NCBI GenBank assembly: GCA_033977485.1
Contig: CM066998.1
Span: 29,265,501 to 29,329,500 of the forward strand
Length of the DNA stretch: 64,000 nucleotides
Reading direction: 5' to 3'
From: Hydrangea macrophylla
Taxonomy: Eukaryota > Streptophyta > Magnoliopsida > Cornales > Hydrangeaceae
Part shown: one piece after another, positions 9,777-21,909 of the stretch
Layout: each line of letters starts with the position of its first letter
Position numbering within the stretch: position 1 is the stretch's first letter
Made by a program: the position numbers and the translations under genes
Notes under the pieces: generated by a model
Told to the model about the DNA's origin: nothing
Seen by the model: only the letters and a program-made list of their open reading frames with translations
Databases searched by the model: none

Positions 9777-11170
9777 GTTGAATTTTCTCAGCGGACTAAT
9801 TCTAACCAAATGACTGTTCAAACTTCTGACCCAGGATGGGGATCTCAGTGGCTGATTTTGGGAATCTATAATGACCTATAGATTCGAGAGGAGTGTATCA
9901 GATTCTGATAGTGATGACTAGAGAGACAATGACAGTGAGGTTAAGGAAGATGGACTGACTTATGTACAGACTGACTGAGATAGTGTGCGCAGACTGATGA
10001 GAATGGTACATGCACATGAGACAAGCATGCGGATGCAAGCCCTAATCTATATGATGCCCCTACTTTTAACAGATAGCAGTTAGACAAATAAGGTCCTAGC
10101 CATACAGAGTGTGCTAACCTTACTTTCCAGTATGACCACCAAGGGATAACAGGGATTTCTGGGATACTTTGGGAATTTCGGATAGAGCTTCTAGGAGAAA
10201 CATGGGTTTGGAAGATTTGGAGAAATTTCTAGAAGTCATTTGAGTTTCTAGGAGAAATAAGGATTTCTGGTTGATTTGGACTGAGCTTCTAGGAGAAACT
10301 GGTATTTTGGGTATTTCTGAGAAATATGGATAGAGTTTCCAGGGGAAACAAATATATTTGGGCATTTCTGGGTGATTTGGGCAGAGATGCTGGGATTTTT
10401 GGAGAATCTGGGAGATTTGGGCAGAGCTTCTGGAAAACAGGTACTTTGGATATTTCTAGGAAATTTAGATAGAGTTTCTGAGAGATAGGACAGAGTTTCT
10501 GGAAAAAAAACTGGTTAATATGGTTATATCTGGGATATCTGGACAGAGTTTCTGGGAGGAACAGGTTGTGATGGTGATCATACTGTCTAGCTAGTTTTCA
10601 TACTCCTATGTCCTAGGATCAATAAACAAGGTTTGCGGTGTATATCTTTGTGAACATGGAGCAGACATCCTTGTCATGGTGCCTAGGCAAGTCAACTCAA
10701 TGTGATCACATGTGAGTGATTGCCTTGGGGATCATAAGAAAGAGGTTCTGTTCTATGCCACATAAGCGTCTACACCGCGCAGGTAATCCCGCCAGGGCAT
10801 ACAGTAGTTATATCATACTGTCCTATCTGAAAAGATAAATCAACAGCCCTATGAAAGGTTCTATAGGAATCTATATGCAAAGGCTGGGTTTAGTCAAAGA
10901 GGGTCCGTTGACGAGAGTTCTAATATACGGTCAGAGAGACAGTACGGAAGTGTTTACTCTTTTTGATATACCTTGGAAGGTACAATATCAACGGTGACTT
11001 GTGCCCTGGCACAGCAAGACCTGAACAATGTCAGCGCCGCGTTTCAGACACAATCGGACGGGGAAATGTAGAGGTGCAATGTGGTGAACCAGACACAGTA
11101 AAAAAGATAATTTTAAGGATGCTTCTTATGAGTCAAACCTCTGTATTATTTTGTTTTAAAATAAAAATCC
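9777..11170 (-). other. 5' leader of Element 1
   Basis: This is the region between primer site and gag. It matches 57928-59459 of Element 2, including a leader block (10600-11170 here, 58855-59440 there) and a tandem array. No convincing ORF is seen. The leader would carry the RNA packaging signal by position. Confidence 0.7.
10130..10570. repeat. Degenerate 40-50 bp tandem repeat in the leader
   Basis: About ten imperfect units share GAGTTTCTAGGAGAAAC or close variants, separated by GGGATTTCTGGG-like stretches. It is a more diverged version of the regular 42-bp array at 58225-58840 in Element 2. The minus-strand ORF across it follows from the repeat. Confidence 0.75.
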
Positions 11171-11188
11171 CCAGTGGAGTCGCCAGAT
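11171..11188 (-). other. Primer binding site of Element 1 (tRNA-Arg type)
   Basis: On the minus strand ATCTGGCGACTCCACTGG directly follows the LTR end. TGGCGACTC(T/C)(G/A)CTGGGG is complementary to the 3' end of plant tRNA-Arg, the primer typical of Ogre/Tat elements. The tRNA match is from memory of the family, not from a search. Confidence 0.8.
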
Positions 11189-13337
11189 TGTGGATACCGG
11201 GATTCCACCGCTTCGTTATGTTTTTGAAACTTGTTTGATTTTTGAATCAAGGAAAGAGAAAAGGTCTGTTGAAAACAGATACAGAGTCGCCACTTGGTCT
11301 TTAAGGAACCAAGAAACCTAATTTGACTCACCCAAACGGATAAAGGACACCGGCCCTTCATAACCAAAGAACTTGGCTCGGAGTTTTGGTACGAGAGAGG
11401 AAGGAGTCTTTGTCACGACTAAAACACCCTCAACTCGCCCCGTCTCTCGACGGGCCTCAATTAGCATCCAAATAATCATCTTATACTATGTATGGTTCGG
11501 CAATTAATACTATGATAGTATATTACATCACATAAGAATCTTGAAATTGAAAATCAAAAGATAAAATATCATTCATAAGATTTAAGTCAAATATCATACA
11601 ATATAAAGTGAAAATCACACAAATAAACCTAGGAAAAATCGTCTAATCATGTATCAAATAATCAAGACTTCCTAATCTAAAGGGGGCATGAATTTTTCTT
11701 GAAACAAATAAACAAAGAAATCAAAATATACTTAGCAAGCTAGTGTGATGCATGTTAATCTTTGAGAAAAGAAGACCTCTCAATCCCCGGGACGGATGAG
11801 AAAGGATGATTAGATCGAGGGGAAGCATGAACGTGTGATCAAGTTCATTCCTTATAATCTTCTTAGATTAGGAGCCATGAAGGCCCCAAATCTTGCATGG
11901 ATGCAATGTATGTATCTAGAATGTGCCAAGGTTGTGGTGTGCTTTGTGTTCATGGATTCCTAGAATGACTTAGAAGTCTATAATGTGTATGAATGAATGA
12001 ATGAAATCATCATGGGATATGTACAATGTAGTATAAACTACTTCCTAAGATATGAACTAATTTGGAAGGCACATAAGCATCAAATCAAAGAATAAAAGTT
12101 AAAATGTGCTTGCTGTGAATAGTGGACAGAACAGTAACTAAATCTTTGGAAAATTGAAACGAGGGGTTAGGAACGTTTTCAATGCATGATGTTTTATGGA
12201 GATGTTCCTTATTGTGTCTAGAATATAATCCAAAAAGCCAATCTTTAATAACTATCACAGATTGAGAGAAATCATATGAACAACAGAGGTCACTCAGAAA
12301 CAGAGTCCGTACTGTCGACTGAATTGTTGAAACATCTTAGAAAATGAAAACGAATGATATAGGGGCCCATTTTATACAGAACATTTCCTAAGACATGGAG
12401 GTTTAAGGGAAAAATAAGTTAGTCAAGCTGCTGTGACAGCAGAGGCAGAATGTTTGGAAGGAATGTTTGGGTCCAAATGGACCATTTTCAAATACTTCCA
12501 AGTCAAACCAAAAATCATGGGTGTTCTCCAATGAGTTAGGAAGACTTTCCAAGTGGCCTTGCATCTATAAGTTAAGTATTGAGTTCTAGAGAAATCTTTG
12601 AACTCAGCTCACTCACTGTTTTGAAGATTTTGGGGAAAATAAGGTTTTCTTTCTTGAAATCAAAATGAGAGGGATTGAGGGGGGTTTTGAAATAGAGGTT
12701 TTGAAAGAGTATTTTCAATACTCAATAAAGATTATAACCACTTAAAATGCCAACATTCAACTCATCATCAAGAATCTCCAAGATTGTTGGAGAAACTTAT
12801 TTTCATTTGAGCATAACTTCAATACACTTCAAGGACACCTTGGAGGTATTGAAGTTATGATCATCATCTATCAAACATGTTTTTGAGATCAAGAGCTACT
12901 ATCCATAAGGATTCACTCACCCCAAACTTCATGTCATCATTTAGATGATGATGAACTAGTAAGTAAATAAAGAAAATCAAAAAGAAATGAGGTGAGAGGA
13001 GATAAACAATGAATAAACAAGCAAGTAGATGATGATCAATAGATGATATTCATGAAGTATTGAACTTGTAGCATGGTGTTTCACTCATATATAATGACAT
13101 TGGACATGGAAGAAGCTTCCACTCTCTTAAATGCTCACTAAAATGGTGGTTGGGTGTATTGAATGTTGAAGTAAATGGGAGTAATGTAGTAAAAACAAAG
13201 TTTAGAACTCACTTTTGTTTTGAAAATTCAAGAAGAAAGCTTCTTTTCTCTCTATTCTAACCTTATCTCTTCAACTTTCTCAACCAAACTTTCTCTAAAC
13301 TTGTATTTGACTCCCCCAAAATGAAGAGTAATGGGGT

Positions 13338-13348
13338 GTTTATATAGG
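13338..13348 (-). promoter_or_regulatory. TATA box in the 5' LTR of Element 1
   Basis: CCTATATAAAC on the minus strand, about 1050 bp into the LTR. This copy would drive the genomic RNA of Element 1. A CT-rich leader follows downstream. Confidence 0.7.
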
Positions 13349-14048
13349 CCAACTTGGGGTGGTTTTGGGATTTAGAAAGTATCCCCATTGGCTCCAAATA
13401 TCTTAAATCATAAAACTATGTCGTTTTGGCTTTTAATTAATCAAAATGGGACCACAAAACTATTTACAAAAATACACTGCTCTGGAGGGGAGTGCCGCGG
13501 CGGCACTGGGCCAGTGCCGCGGCGGCAGTGCTCCTCCTTCGTCCAGATAATGCTGTTTAGGCCCCTTGAAGTTCCGGTATTCGCGAAAAGGCCCTATTTC
13601 GTCCGAAATTCACAAAAAATGCATACAAACTCCAAATTGAGGTTGTGATATATCGTTGGAAAGGTAATGGAGTCTACTTTACATAAAAAATAGTTCGGAG
13701 ATAGGTCACTTTGAAAAGTTTTTGCGGTATTCGCGATAAAAGCCGATTTGATCGCCTTTTTCGCATTTGGAAATTCATAATAAATTCGTTTTAAATCCAG
13801 AAATTATGTGCGATATACCGTTGGAAAGCTATTGACCTCCAGTATCCATGAAAAATATTTGAAAATTGTTTCGGCGCCCCGGTTCCAAAGTCAAATTTTG
13901 GTCAAACTGGTCAAACCTTGGATTCCCGGGAAGTTTTGGAAACCTCCGGGAGTTCCCGGGAGCTGATGTTTTCGCTCGATTTTCTTTTGGAACTTGTTTT
14001 AACACTTTTTCATGATATAAAATAATTCTGGTGAATTCAGACAATTTT

Positions 14049-14105
14049 GGTCAAACTTGGTCAAACTTGGCCAAACCTAGTCAAACCTTGGTCAAACCGG
14101 TCAAC
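14049..14105 (-). promoter_or_regulatory. W-box array in the 5' LTR
   Basis: Four TTGACC/TTGACT hexamers and one mutated copy (GGCCAAAC on the plus strand) are spaced 10-11 bp apart, with another TTGACC following at the CCGGTCAACG stretch. Three more lie at 13888-13918. The 3' LTR has one additional unit, so the array length changes between copies. Confidence 0.6.
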
Positions 14106-14395
14106 GGGGACTTTCCGGGAGCTTCCGGGACTTTCGGGGGTCTCTGGGAGCTGACGATTTCACCCGATTTCTCTTAAAAACTCATTTTATCACTTTGCTT
14201 ACGACATAGCATGTTTTCAGAACTTTGGGATCAAATATGGGAGTTTTCGGGCTTTCAGGGGCATTTTGGTCATTCTGAGCATTCTGAGAGATGGAACTGA
14301 CTTTCGAGAATCCTTTTGAGTCTTTTTACGATCATTGTGAACCACCAAGCTATGGGTCTCCTGAATCTGATAGCCGACAAAATGGGGTGTCTACA

Positions 14396-14400
14396 CCCAC
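14396..14400. repeat. Target-site duplication, right copy (Element 1)
   Basis: CCCAC directly follows the 5' LTR end and equals 1105-1109. Confidence 0.9.
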
Positions 14401-16929
14401 CCCCCCTAAAGTGCCGGCCATTCTCTCTCTCTCTCTCCTCACTTTCATTTTTTTTTTCTTTTCTTTCTCTCTCTCTCTTCTTCTCCACCTTCTATCTATA
14501 TTTTGTGGGTATCCAAAACCTCCATGGCTCATCATCTTCAAGATTCAAATAGGCCATTAAAGGGTGGTGTTTGTGACTTTTCCTATTTCACAAAATAGTC
14601 TTAGTTTTTCAAGAGCTACCTAGAGGTACCCTCAAAAATTCATTTTTTGTTCATTTACCTAGTCTATCTGAATTTCATAGAGTTGAAAACATAGCTTTCA
14701 TCCATGGAAAATCTTGCGGGGTTTTTGCTTTGAAGCAATCATTGGCCTATCTTGGACTTTTTTTTTTAAGCTTTTTTTTTTGGATTCAATGAAGCTTTTT
14801 TTTTTTGGATTTTCTTGGAGTCAGTGAAGCTTTTTTTTTTTTGGATTTTCTTGCATGTTGGGTGATTTCCATTTATATTGGAAATCTTCATTGAGGTAGA
14901 TTTACATTGTTGCATTTCTATATGCTATGCTTGTCTAAGATGCCTTGAGTTCACTTATATGCTAGGAGAGAATTTAGACACATGGACTTTCCCCAAAGTT
15001 GTTATGTTAGGGTTATTTTTCCTAAATGTGAATTATATGCCTTAATTGTGCAAGTTGTAATTTTGGTGTGTTATATGTATTAGAATGATGTTAAAAGGAT
15101 AATTTAGACACATGCATTAGGTTTTCCCCAAAATTGTAAATTTAGTGTTATATGCCTAATTATGAATTACATGCTTTAGTTGTACTAGATTTGATTATGT
15201 GATGCTAGATGTGCTTAGGATGCTCCCTTTATGTGAAAAAGCATGCTAGGACGTTAGTTTATAAATTCTCGTTAGGAATGTCAAATTATGCAATTTAAGT
15301 ACATTATTTGAGACCCTTGATATCATGTCTAATGGACTAGAATTATTACCTAATTCATTGTAGTGGATCATCCTTAATGTCATTGATAAAATCATATGCA
15401 TTGAGGCTGATTCAGCAAGCATTCCATTTATCACGACATAAATGTTTTGTTTGAAAAAGAGAGAAAAACCCCACGTGAAGGAATTTTATTTAAGAAATCT
15501 GGATATGGGTTGTGATGTGAGACAGGGAGAATGACCCTTAGAAACATTCAAACTCCAACTATATTCAGTTAGCTCCCAGAAGTTGGTATGCTACACTCCA
15601 TGCGTGGGTGGCTCATAGTCCGGTAATGAGAGAGGTGTGCGCATACCACGCATAGCATTGCTGATTTAATCATTTCATCGTAGCCGTGGTGGCGATCCAT
15701 TGCACCTCATTTCATTTTAGTCATGGATAGCATATAGACTTGTTACAATGTATTCTACGAGCCGTCGTTCTCATAAAAATGACAAAATATTTTTTAGGTG
15801 AGCTTGATAAGTGCAAAGGGCATATGTCACCCGACGCGTAGACGTTGGTACTTTTGTTCTATTTTGAAGACTCGTGCTTAGCTATGTAAATGGATAGTTT
15901 TCATGTGAACTTTAGTCTTTTGGGATGTTTGTAATAGTTTAGTGCGTTAAAAAAAATTTGTTGTATTACTCCTATTACAAAACTTCTTGGGCTTAGACTT
16001 CCATATTTTTGTCATTGGGAAGCCTTGTTGTAAATTTGATGGACAAATGTTAGTCCTTGCTTTTCATACGCGTTAAACTTATTTATATTATGTAATAATG
16101 TTTTCGAGATCGTCGCATAGCTTTTAAAGTTGTATGTATCTGTGTTGATTTGAATCCTTGTCGGATTCGGATATGTTTGGTTTGTCCTTGCCAGACTTAT
16201 TGCATTTAAATTAAATCCTTGCTGGACTTGTTCATTTTGTTTTCAAAGGAAATGTTTTAAAAGCACTCTCTCACTCAATCTCTCCCAATCACTCTCTCCC
16301 CCATTCTTCCTCTGTTTATCTCTTTCACTTCTCGTTTTTAATAAATTTAGAGTGTACGAAGTTCTGTTGCTTTAGACTCGTGTTGTATCTTGTTTAGGAC
16401 TTGTTTAGTCATGTATTGATGTTTAAACTTGAGGATTTAGCATAGTTAGGAACATTTCAAAATGCTGTCAAAATGCTATCAAATTGCTGTAAAAAAATTG
16501 CTACTGTTATTTCAGTTTTCTGCCCAAATGGTGCGGAATTGGCAAAAATACTATTTCACAAAAGCTGTGCAGAATCGAATTTTACGTGGACCAAAGCAGA
16601 CAGAATGTGAAAATTTCAAAGACAGCTAGTTGCATATGTTTTAAAATTCAAAAAACTATTCAAAAATGATCTTTTATCAAATTCATTGAATTTTTCTTTC
16701 TCTCCTTGAGCTAGTGCTTGTCCAGCTAGTCTTTTAATTTGATTTTCAAATGCTTTCATCTTTGTTGGACTCGTTAACATGTAAGCCCATTTTGGCTTAT
16801 ATGTTAGTAAGTCATACTTGTAGGAATCCCCGTGGGATCCCAATGTCGCTACTGCATTTGTGATTGGGTTTTAATTCTTTTCTCTCTATCTTTTCTCTTT
16901 CTCCGTTCTTTGATTTTTGGGGCGTGACA
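14401..16929 (+). mobile_element. LTR H: right part of a Tekay/Del-like LTR
   Basis: The plus-strand end reads GATTTTTGGGGCGTGACA at 16929, the same type of terminus as the solo LTR at 53562. Just after it the Athila A coding frame resumes, so this end is an insertion border. The body has CT-rich runs (14420-14480), three poly-T-plus-GGATT units (14758-14850), and a stretch at 15590-15720 typical of long plant LTRs. No ORF has a recognisable product. Its left end lies outside the window, so solo LTR and full element cannot be told apart. Confidence 0.6.
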
Positions 16930-17860
16930 GGTTAGGAGCTCTTTAAGTGCATCAAAAGATTTTTGGCAGCTTTCCGACCACTCGACTGGGGTGTCATTAA
17001 CGAGCAGTTGACCTAGTGGTCGGGAGATGGCATTAAAATTCTGAATGAATCGACGGTAGAATCCTGTATGTCCCAAGAAATAACGGATGTCTTTGACTAT
17101 ACGGGGGATAGGTAGATTCAACATAACGTCGATTTTGGCCTTATCCACTTGGATTCCTTCATCGGATATTACATGGCCAAGGACTATTCCCTTTGTCACC
17201 ATGAAGTGACACTTCTCCTAGTTTAATACCAGGTGTTTGGCCTCACATCATGCTAACACATGTTCATGGTTTTCAAGACAGTTGTCAAAACTATGGCCAA
17301 ACACAGAAAAAATCGTCCATGAAGACTTCGAGTATTTGTTCAACCATGTCACTAAAGATACTTAACATACACCGCTGGAAGTTAGCGGGCGCATTCATAA
17401 CCCGAAAGGTATACGACGGTAGGCAAAAGTACCGAAAGGACACGTGAAAGCTATTTTATCCTGATCTTCAACATCGATTTTGATCTAATTATAACCATTG
17501 CATCCGTCTAATAAGAAGTAGTACTTGTGACCCGCCACTCATTCTAGCATTTAGTCCATGAACGGTGAAGGAAAGTGGTCTTTTCAAGTCACAGTGTTCA
17601 ATTTTCGGTAATCTATGCATATTCACCAACTAGTGGAGATGCATGTCGGTACTAACTCGCCGTCGTTATTCGGAATAACAGTTATGCCCGCCTTCTTTGG
17701 TACCACCTGGGTTGGACTAACCCAAGGACTGTTAGAGGTTGAATATATGATCCCAACATCAAGTAATTTTAAAACGTCCTTTTTAACTACATCTTCCATG
17801 TTGGGATTCAGATGCCTCTGCATTTGTCATGACGGTTTAGCGTCGTCTTCCAGATAAATT
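16930..17860 (-). pseudogene. pol: Athila A reverse transcriptase, truncated by LTR H
   Basis: On the minus strand the segment 17823-17623 carries the start of the RT domain (SNSPWVSPTQVVPKK). The middle is broken by frameshifts, but EVFMDDF near 17310-17330 keeps the catalytic Asp pair. The segment 17202-16930 has the RT thumb and connection region (RYFLGHTGFYRRFIQNF) and stops at the LTR H border inside what should lead into RNase H. RNase H, integrase and the env-position ORF of unit A are not in the window. Multiple frameshifts make it non-functional. Confidence 0.85.
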
Positions 17861-19181
17861 TTGTGGGTGCAAATGGATGGACTTATGCCTTTGAGGTCAG
17901 CAATAGTCCATCCCAGTGCTCCCTTATGTTGTTTCAGCATTCGAACTAGTTTACTCTCTTGCTCATAATTTAAAGTAGATGATATTATAACCGGGTATGT
18001 TTTCTTAGTTCCTAGGAGAGCATATTTCCTTAGGAATCTCCTTTAATTCCAAGTCAGGAAACTAGAAATTCGAGGGCATAACTAATTTTCTTTTTGGAGG
18101 CAACGATTCATATGGTGTTACCCACATGCATTAAGCTCTATCTTCTTCCATTGTTTCCATCATGAGGCAAATTGGATTTAGGTCGAAATCCAGTGGAATA
18201 GAATCTTTAGGTTAATAGACTGCATCAAATTGTGACACGACTACCTCCAAAGGATCTTTGTAATCGACAAAATCAGCCTCATCTTCGATGACTGTCTCAA
18301 TGAAGTTTACTTCTTCCTCATCCTTGTATTCTTCAGGTTGGGGATTTGAAAAGATTTTGACGTTTAAAGTCATATTCCCAAATACGATGGTCATTATACC
18401 ACTTCTTATTTTAACCGTGGCATCAATTGTGCTTAGGAATGGACGTTTGAATATCACCGAGATTTGTACATGAATTGGATACAGGTTTAGTGTCTAAAAT
18501 TACAAAATCAACCGAGAAGACAAATGAGTCTATTTCTACGAGGACGTACTCCAACACCCCTCTAGGGTACTTCACAGACCTATCTGCCAATTGTAGTACA
18601 ACTCGAGTAGGTTTGAGTTCACCCAACCCTAGCTGTTTATAGACTGAGTATGGTAGCAAGTTTACACTCGCTCCTAAATCGAGGAGCGCATTGTCTATTT
18701 GTTGATTTCCAATTTGGCATGAGATAGTAGGAGTAATGGGGTCTTTAAGCTTCAGAGGCAGTTCATTTTGAATAATTACGCTTGCTTGGCAAGCGACATA
18801 GGCGTGCTTTTTCACACTCTATCGCCTCTTGACCGTACATAGATCTTTTAGATATTTAGCATATGCCGACACTTGTTTAATTTCATCGTGGAGTGGAAGG
18901 TTTATTTTAACTTCTTTTAATAGTTCCAAAAACTCCTTATTCTTGATCTCATTTTTGGCTTCTTTAGCCTTTGGGGTAAGCCGTGGGGAAGGGCATTTTG
19001 GTAATTCATTGTTAATGGGCTCCTTTCCAGGCCTTCTCTCAACTTCTTCTACCTCTATAGGAGCTTCATCGGTTGAATCTGTGGTTTCATTGTTATCAGA
19101 TGGCTCCTCTTCATTGGTAGATGGTTCCTTTTTATTTACCACTTCATCATCTTCATACTCTTCGAATATAGAAAGAGGCAT
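17861..19181 (-). pseudogene. pol: Athila A protease region
   Basis: The minus-strand stretch 18815-18423 contains ALLDLGASVNLLPYSVYKQL, the aspartic protease active site in the DLGAS form usual for Athila (Asp then Leu rather than Thr). A glutamate-rich linker (19181-18819) precedes it and an acidic segment (18457-18212) follows. Frame changes separate the pieces; in Athila they belong to one gag-pol reading frame. 17861-18211 has no open frame but keeps the same order as unit B. Confidence 0.8.
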
Positions 19182-19215
19182 ATTGTGCCCTATTATCTTA
19201 CCGCTCTCAGGGTAG

Positions 19216-20705
19216 TCACGGCTTTAGCATGCTCTTGATGTTGGGACCATTATTGTATCCCTTAGGATTTGGAAGTGGTTGGGCAGGAAATGTTCCTCCC
19301 GTTCCCTCTTGTTGAGCATCTATTCTTTCTAACGTAGCAGACATCTTACTCATCATTTGAATTAATTGTTGCATTGAGTTTGCGTTAGAAATTGGATCTT
19401 CCTCTTGCACCTTTTTGTGCGGTGGTAAATAGACATTCAACTGTTGATTAGAGGGTTGAGCTTGATTGTAGTCATTAGATCTATTTTGATTGAATTGTTG
19501 GGACTGCCTGTTGTTTAGCCCTTGATATTAATTGTCATTGTAGGGCTGTTGTTGATATTGATTTTGGGACTCAGCGTCATTTTTCCAATGAAAACTGGGG
19601 TGATTCTACCTGTTATTATTACCTTGAAAATTGTTACTATTACTGTTGTAGGAATTTCCCGCCCCTCTATACCCTTGCATGGCATTCATTTCCATGGGGG
19701 CTTGTTCTTGAAAGTACAGCACGTTGGGACAGTATTGAGTAGTATGTCCCAACATGTTACATGTGTCACATGGTTCTTCAGGTAAAACTTGCCTAGAACT
19801 CTCTCCTTTGTTTCCTAACTCCTCTACCTTCTTTGCTAGCTCCTCGTATTTAGTCATTAGAGCATCTTCAGTTTTTAATTGATGATACTCTTATCCTCTC
19901 TCGCTTGTGGTTGGGCTCTCGAGATATCTTCTTGGTTGGTCTATTCATGGAAATGTTCAGCCAACCATTCAAAGTGTACCTCAGCCTCTTCGGTATATTT
20001 ACTTAGAAACTCGCCCGCACTCATGGTTTCTACAAGTTTTTTAATTTTTCTTTTAAGTCCATCAAAGAAGTAACTAATGGTTCGCCATATCTCATATCTG
20101 TGATGTGAGCACGAGAGAAGCAAATCTTTAAAACGCTCCCATGTTTGAGTGAAGGTTTCATTGTTTATGTTTATATGAGTTTATTTGGCGTTTTAGTTCA
20201 GTGGTCATGCGAGGTGGGAAAATTTTCTTTAAGAACGCAATGTTCATCGCAAGCCATGTAAAAATCGAATTTGGTTTAAGGGTGAGCAGCCATGCTATTG
20301 CTATATCCTTCAGGGTGAAGAGAAAGAGCATTAAGCGTGTCACATCTACAGGGCAGTTTTGAGAGAAGGTTTTGCAAACGTCCTCGAAATCTTTAACGTG
20401 AAGATATGCCTTCTCTCCATCCATCCCATGAAAGGTCGGAAGAAGTTGAATCATTCCATTGCAAAATTGGAATTTGCATGCATGTGGTGGAATGAGAATG
20501 CAAGAAGGTATGGGTGCGTGTTCAGGTTGCATGAGTTCGCACAAGGATGCAACAAATCATCAATAAGGACAACCCTATTCTCACCAAGTTCACTTTCGTC
20601 GTCAGCCATTGAGTTTGTGGGAGTGGCTACGGGATTAACAAAGCTATCATAGTCAGATGAAAAGAGTGGATTTCTGAAAATACCTTCGATGGAATTATCA
20701 AACAT
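19216..20705 (-). pseudogene. gag: Athila A gag
   Basis: The start is the ATG at 20703-20705, about 125 bases after the primer site. The stretch 20544-20158 holds the gag core (PTFHGMDGEKAYLHVKDF, then FLKKIFPPRMTTELKRQI), and 19857-19606 holds an intact CCHC knuckle, CDTCNMLGHTTQYC, followed by an Asn-rich tail. 19440-19216 continues the linker. Frameshifts near 20150 and 19900 break the chain. This is the best kept of the three Athila gag regions here. Confidence 0.85.
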
Positions 20706-20827
20706 GAAAAAGGAGAACCTAACAAGATTTTAATCTTAAAGAACTTAAAAAAAAGAACAGAACAGAAAAGAAAAGATAGAAATAGATAAAGACAGAGTGA
20801 GGTAACCTAAGTAATAACTAGTCGCCT

Positions 20828-20845
20828 TCCTCGAAAACGGTGCCA
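20828..20845 (-). other. Athila A primer binding site, diverged
   Basis: The minus strand reads TGGCACCGTTTTCGAGGA at the place where unit C keeps TGGTGCCGTTGCCGGGGA. The Athila consensus pairs with tRNA-Asp. It follows the LTR end CGTGTCA by six bases. Confidence 0.7.
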
Positions 20846-21399
20846 AAAACTTGACACGAAAATAATTTGTGCACTTCTTGTGCAACACCCAAGTGTAGGT
20901 GGACGTGCAAGTAGTATTCTAGTAAGACCATGTCGATCCCACAAAGAAGGTTTAAAGCTACTTACTTGGACCAAACTCAAAAAGAAAATTAAAAATTCAA
21001 ATTTTAAATAAGATGTAGAACACAAAGTTGCACAAATAACAACTACTAAAGTAAAGCAACTAAATTAACTAATAATTAACTAATTAAACTAGAGTACATC
21101 TCTCTACAGTATTCCGTATTTTCTCCAAAAATAAAGAATCAATAGCTCTTTCTTGACCGGGACTATATCATCAGAGTTGATTCAAAATACATGAATGCAG
21201 TTTAAAATAATAGGTAAGACTCGTACTATGAATGGTGTAAGCATTCAAAGTGGTTTGCAAAAGTTATTGAAGAAAAATGCCTTAAGGCTTAAAGTTAAGA
21301 AACTATTTTGACAAACTAAGCATAAGGGGATAGTTTGATAACAAATCTTGAAAATAGAAAGTCTAGGAATACTGTAAAGGACCATCTCAAGAATCTGAA

Positions 21400-21490
21400 G
21401 GTTCGATCGATCAAGCATCATCATCTCTCGAGCGATCGAAATATCTTCGATCGCTTGACTATCTCTCTGGTTCGATCGAACACAGGTGTT
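21400..21490. repeat. TTCGATCGA palindrome cluster in Athila LTR (R/U5 side)
   Basis: GTTCGATCGATC, GAGCGATCGAA, CTTCGATCGC and GTTCGATCGAAC occur within 90 bases. Comparable clusters are at 31068-31195 and, in the U3 side, at 21970-22085 and 61140-61230. All have an (A/T)CGAT core. Confidence 0.75.
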
Positions 21491-21899
21491 ATTCAGGTGC
21501 ATGGCAGAGGCTAGAGATCACTATTTCATCATGATCTCCCAACTCTGGGACTACTCAGACATGGTGTGGAGTGTAGCAGATTGATTTTTAACGTGAGAAA
21601 ACATTAAGGTCTTGTTTGGTTGTGTTTTAATCATAAAAATTCTAAAAACTATGGTTTTGATCACTACTGATATATAAACCTACAATTATCACTTCTTAAA
21701 CTACGAAGAAACACAAACAGAATGTAAATAAACCAATATAAGAGAACCTAAAAAATAGCACTTAGATTAAACTTGCTGAAAAATCCATGAAAAACCAATA
21801 TCAAACCGGCCTTGAAACCTACGAAACAAACAAACTCTCTACCTCTCTCTAGAAACTGTAAACAAAGAGTGAGCGTCCCCTGGGAAGAGTTTACAACTG

Positions 21900-21909
21900 C
21901 TATATATAG
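21900..21909 (-). promoter_or_regulatory. TATA box of the shared Athila LTR
   Basis: On the minus strand CTATATATAG precedes the leader. The same region in the unit C/D LTR (61061-61068) keeps CTATATAT. Its place, about 420 bp into the tentative LTR start, is suitable for a U3/R border. Confidence 0.6.

Larger units (their letters stand above)
1110..14395 (-). mobile_element. Element 1: complete Tat-type, gag-only (non-autonomous) LTR retrotransposon
   Basis: This 13,286-bp element reads on the minus strand: 5' LTR 11189-14395, tRNA-Arg-type primer site 11171-11188, tandem array about 10130-10570, gag pseudogene 8505-9776, long non-coding 3' region 4372-8504, polypurine tract 4358-4371 and 3' LTR 1110-4357, with CCCAC on both sides. 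No protease, reverse transcriptase, RNase H or integrase motif occurs between the LTRs. It is a gag-only element whose movement would need pol supplied in trans. The LTRs differ by about 2% by eye plus a few indels, so it is the youngest full insertion in the window. It sits inside LTR H. Confidence 0.92.
11189..14395 (-). repeat. 5' LTR of Element 1
   Basis: The LTR is 3207 bp and runs on the minus strand from TGTAGACACC at 14395 to GGTATCCACA at 11189. Compared with the 3' LTR it has lost 47 bp near 12419 between short AAGTT repeats and holds an extra copy of a GC-rich palindrome at about 13495-13530. W-boxes (13888-13918, 14049-14105) and the TATA box are kept. Confidence 0.93.

Noticed and set aside
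11171..11188. Possible tRNA gene fragment at the primer sites
   Set aside because: Only 18-20 bases match a tRNA 3' end; the rest of a tRNA cloverleaf is missing, as expected of a primer binding site.
14291..14560. Plus-strand ORFs of 78-89 codons crossing the end of the Element 1 LTR
   Set aside because: They run across the LTR border and CT-rich low-complexity DNA; no counterpart in the other LTR.
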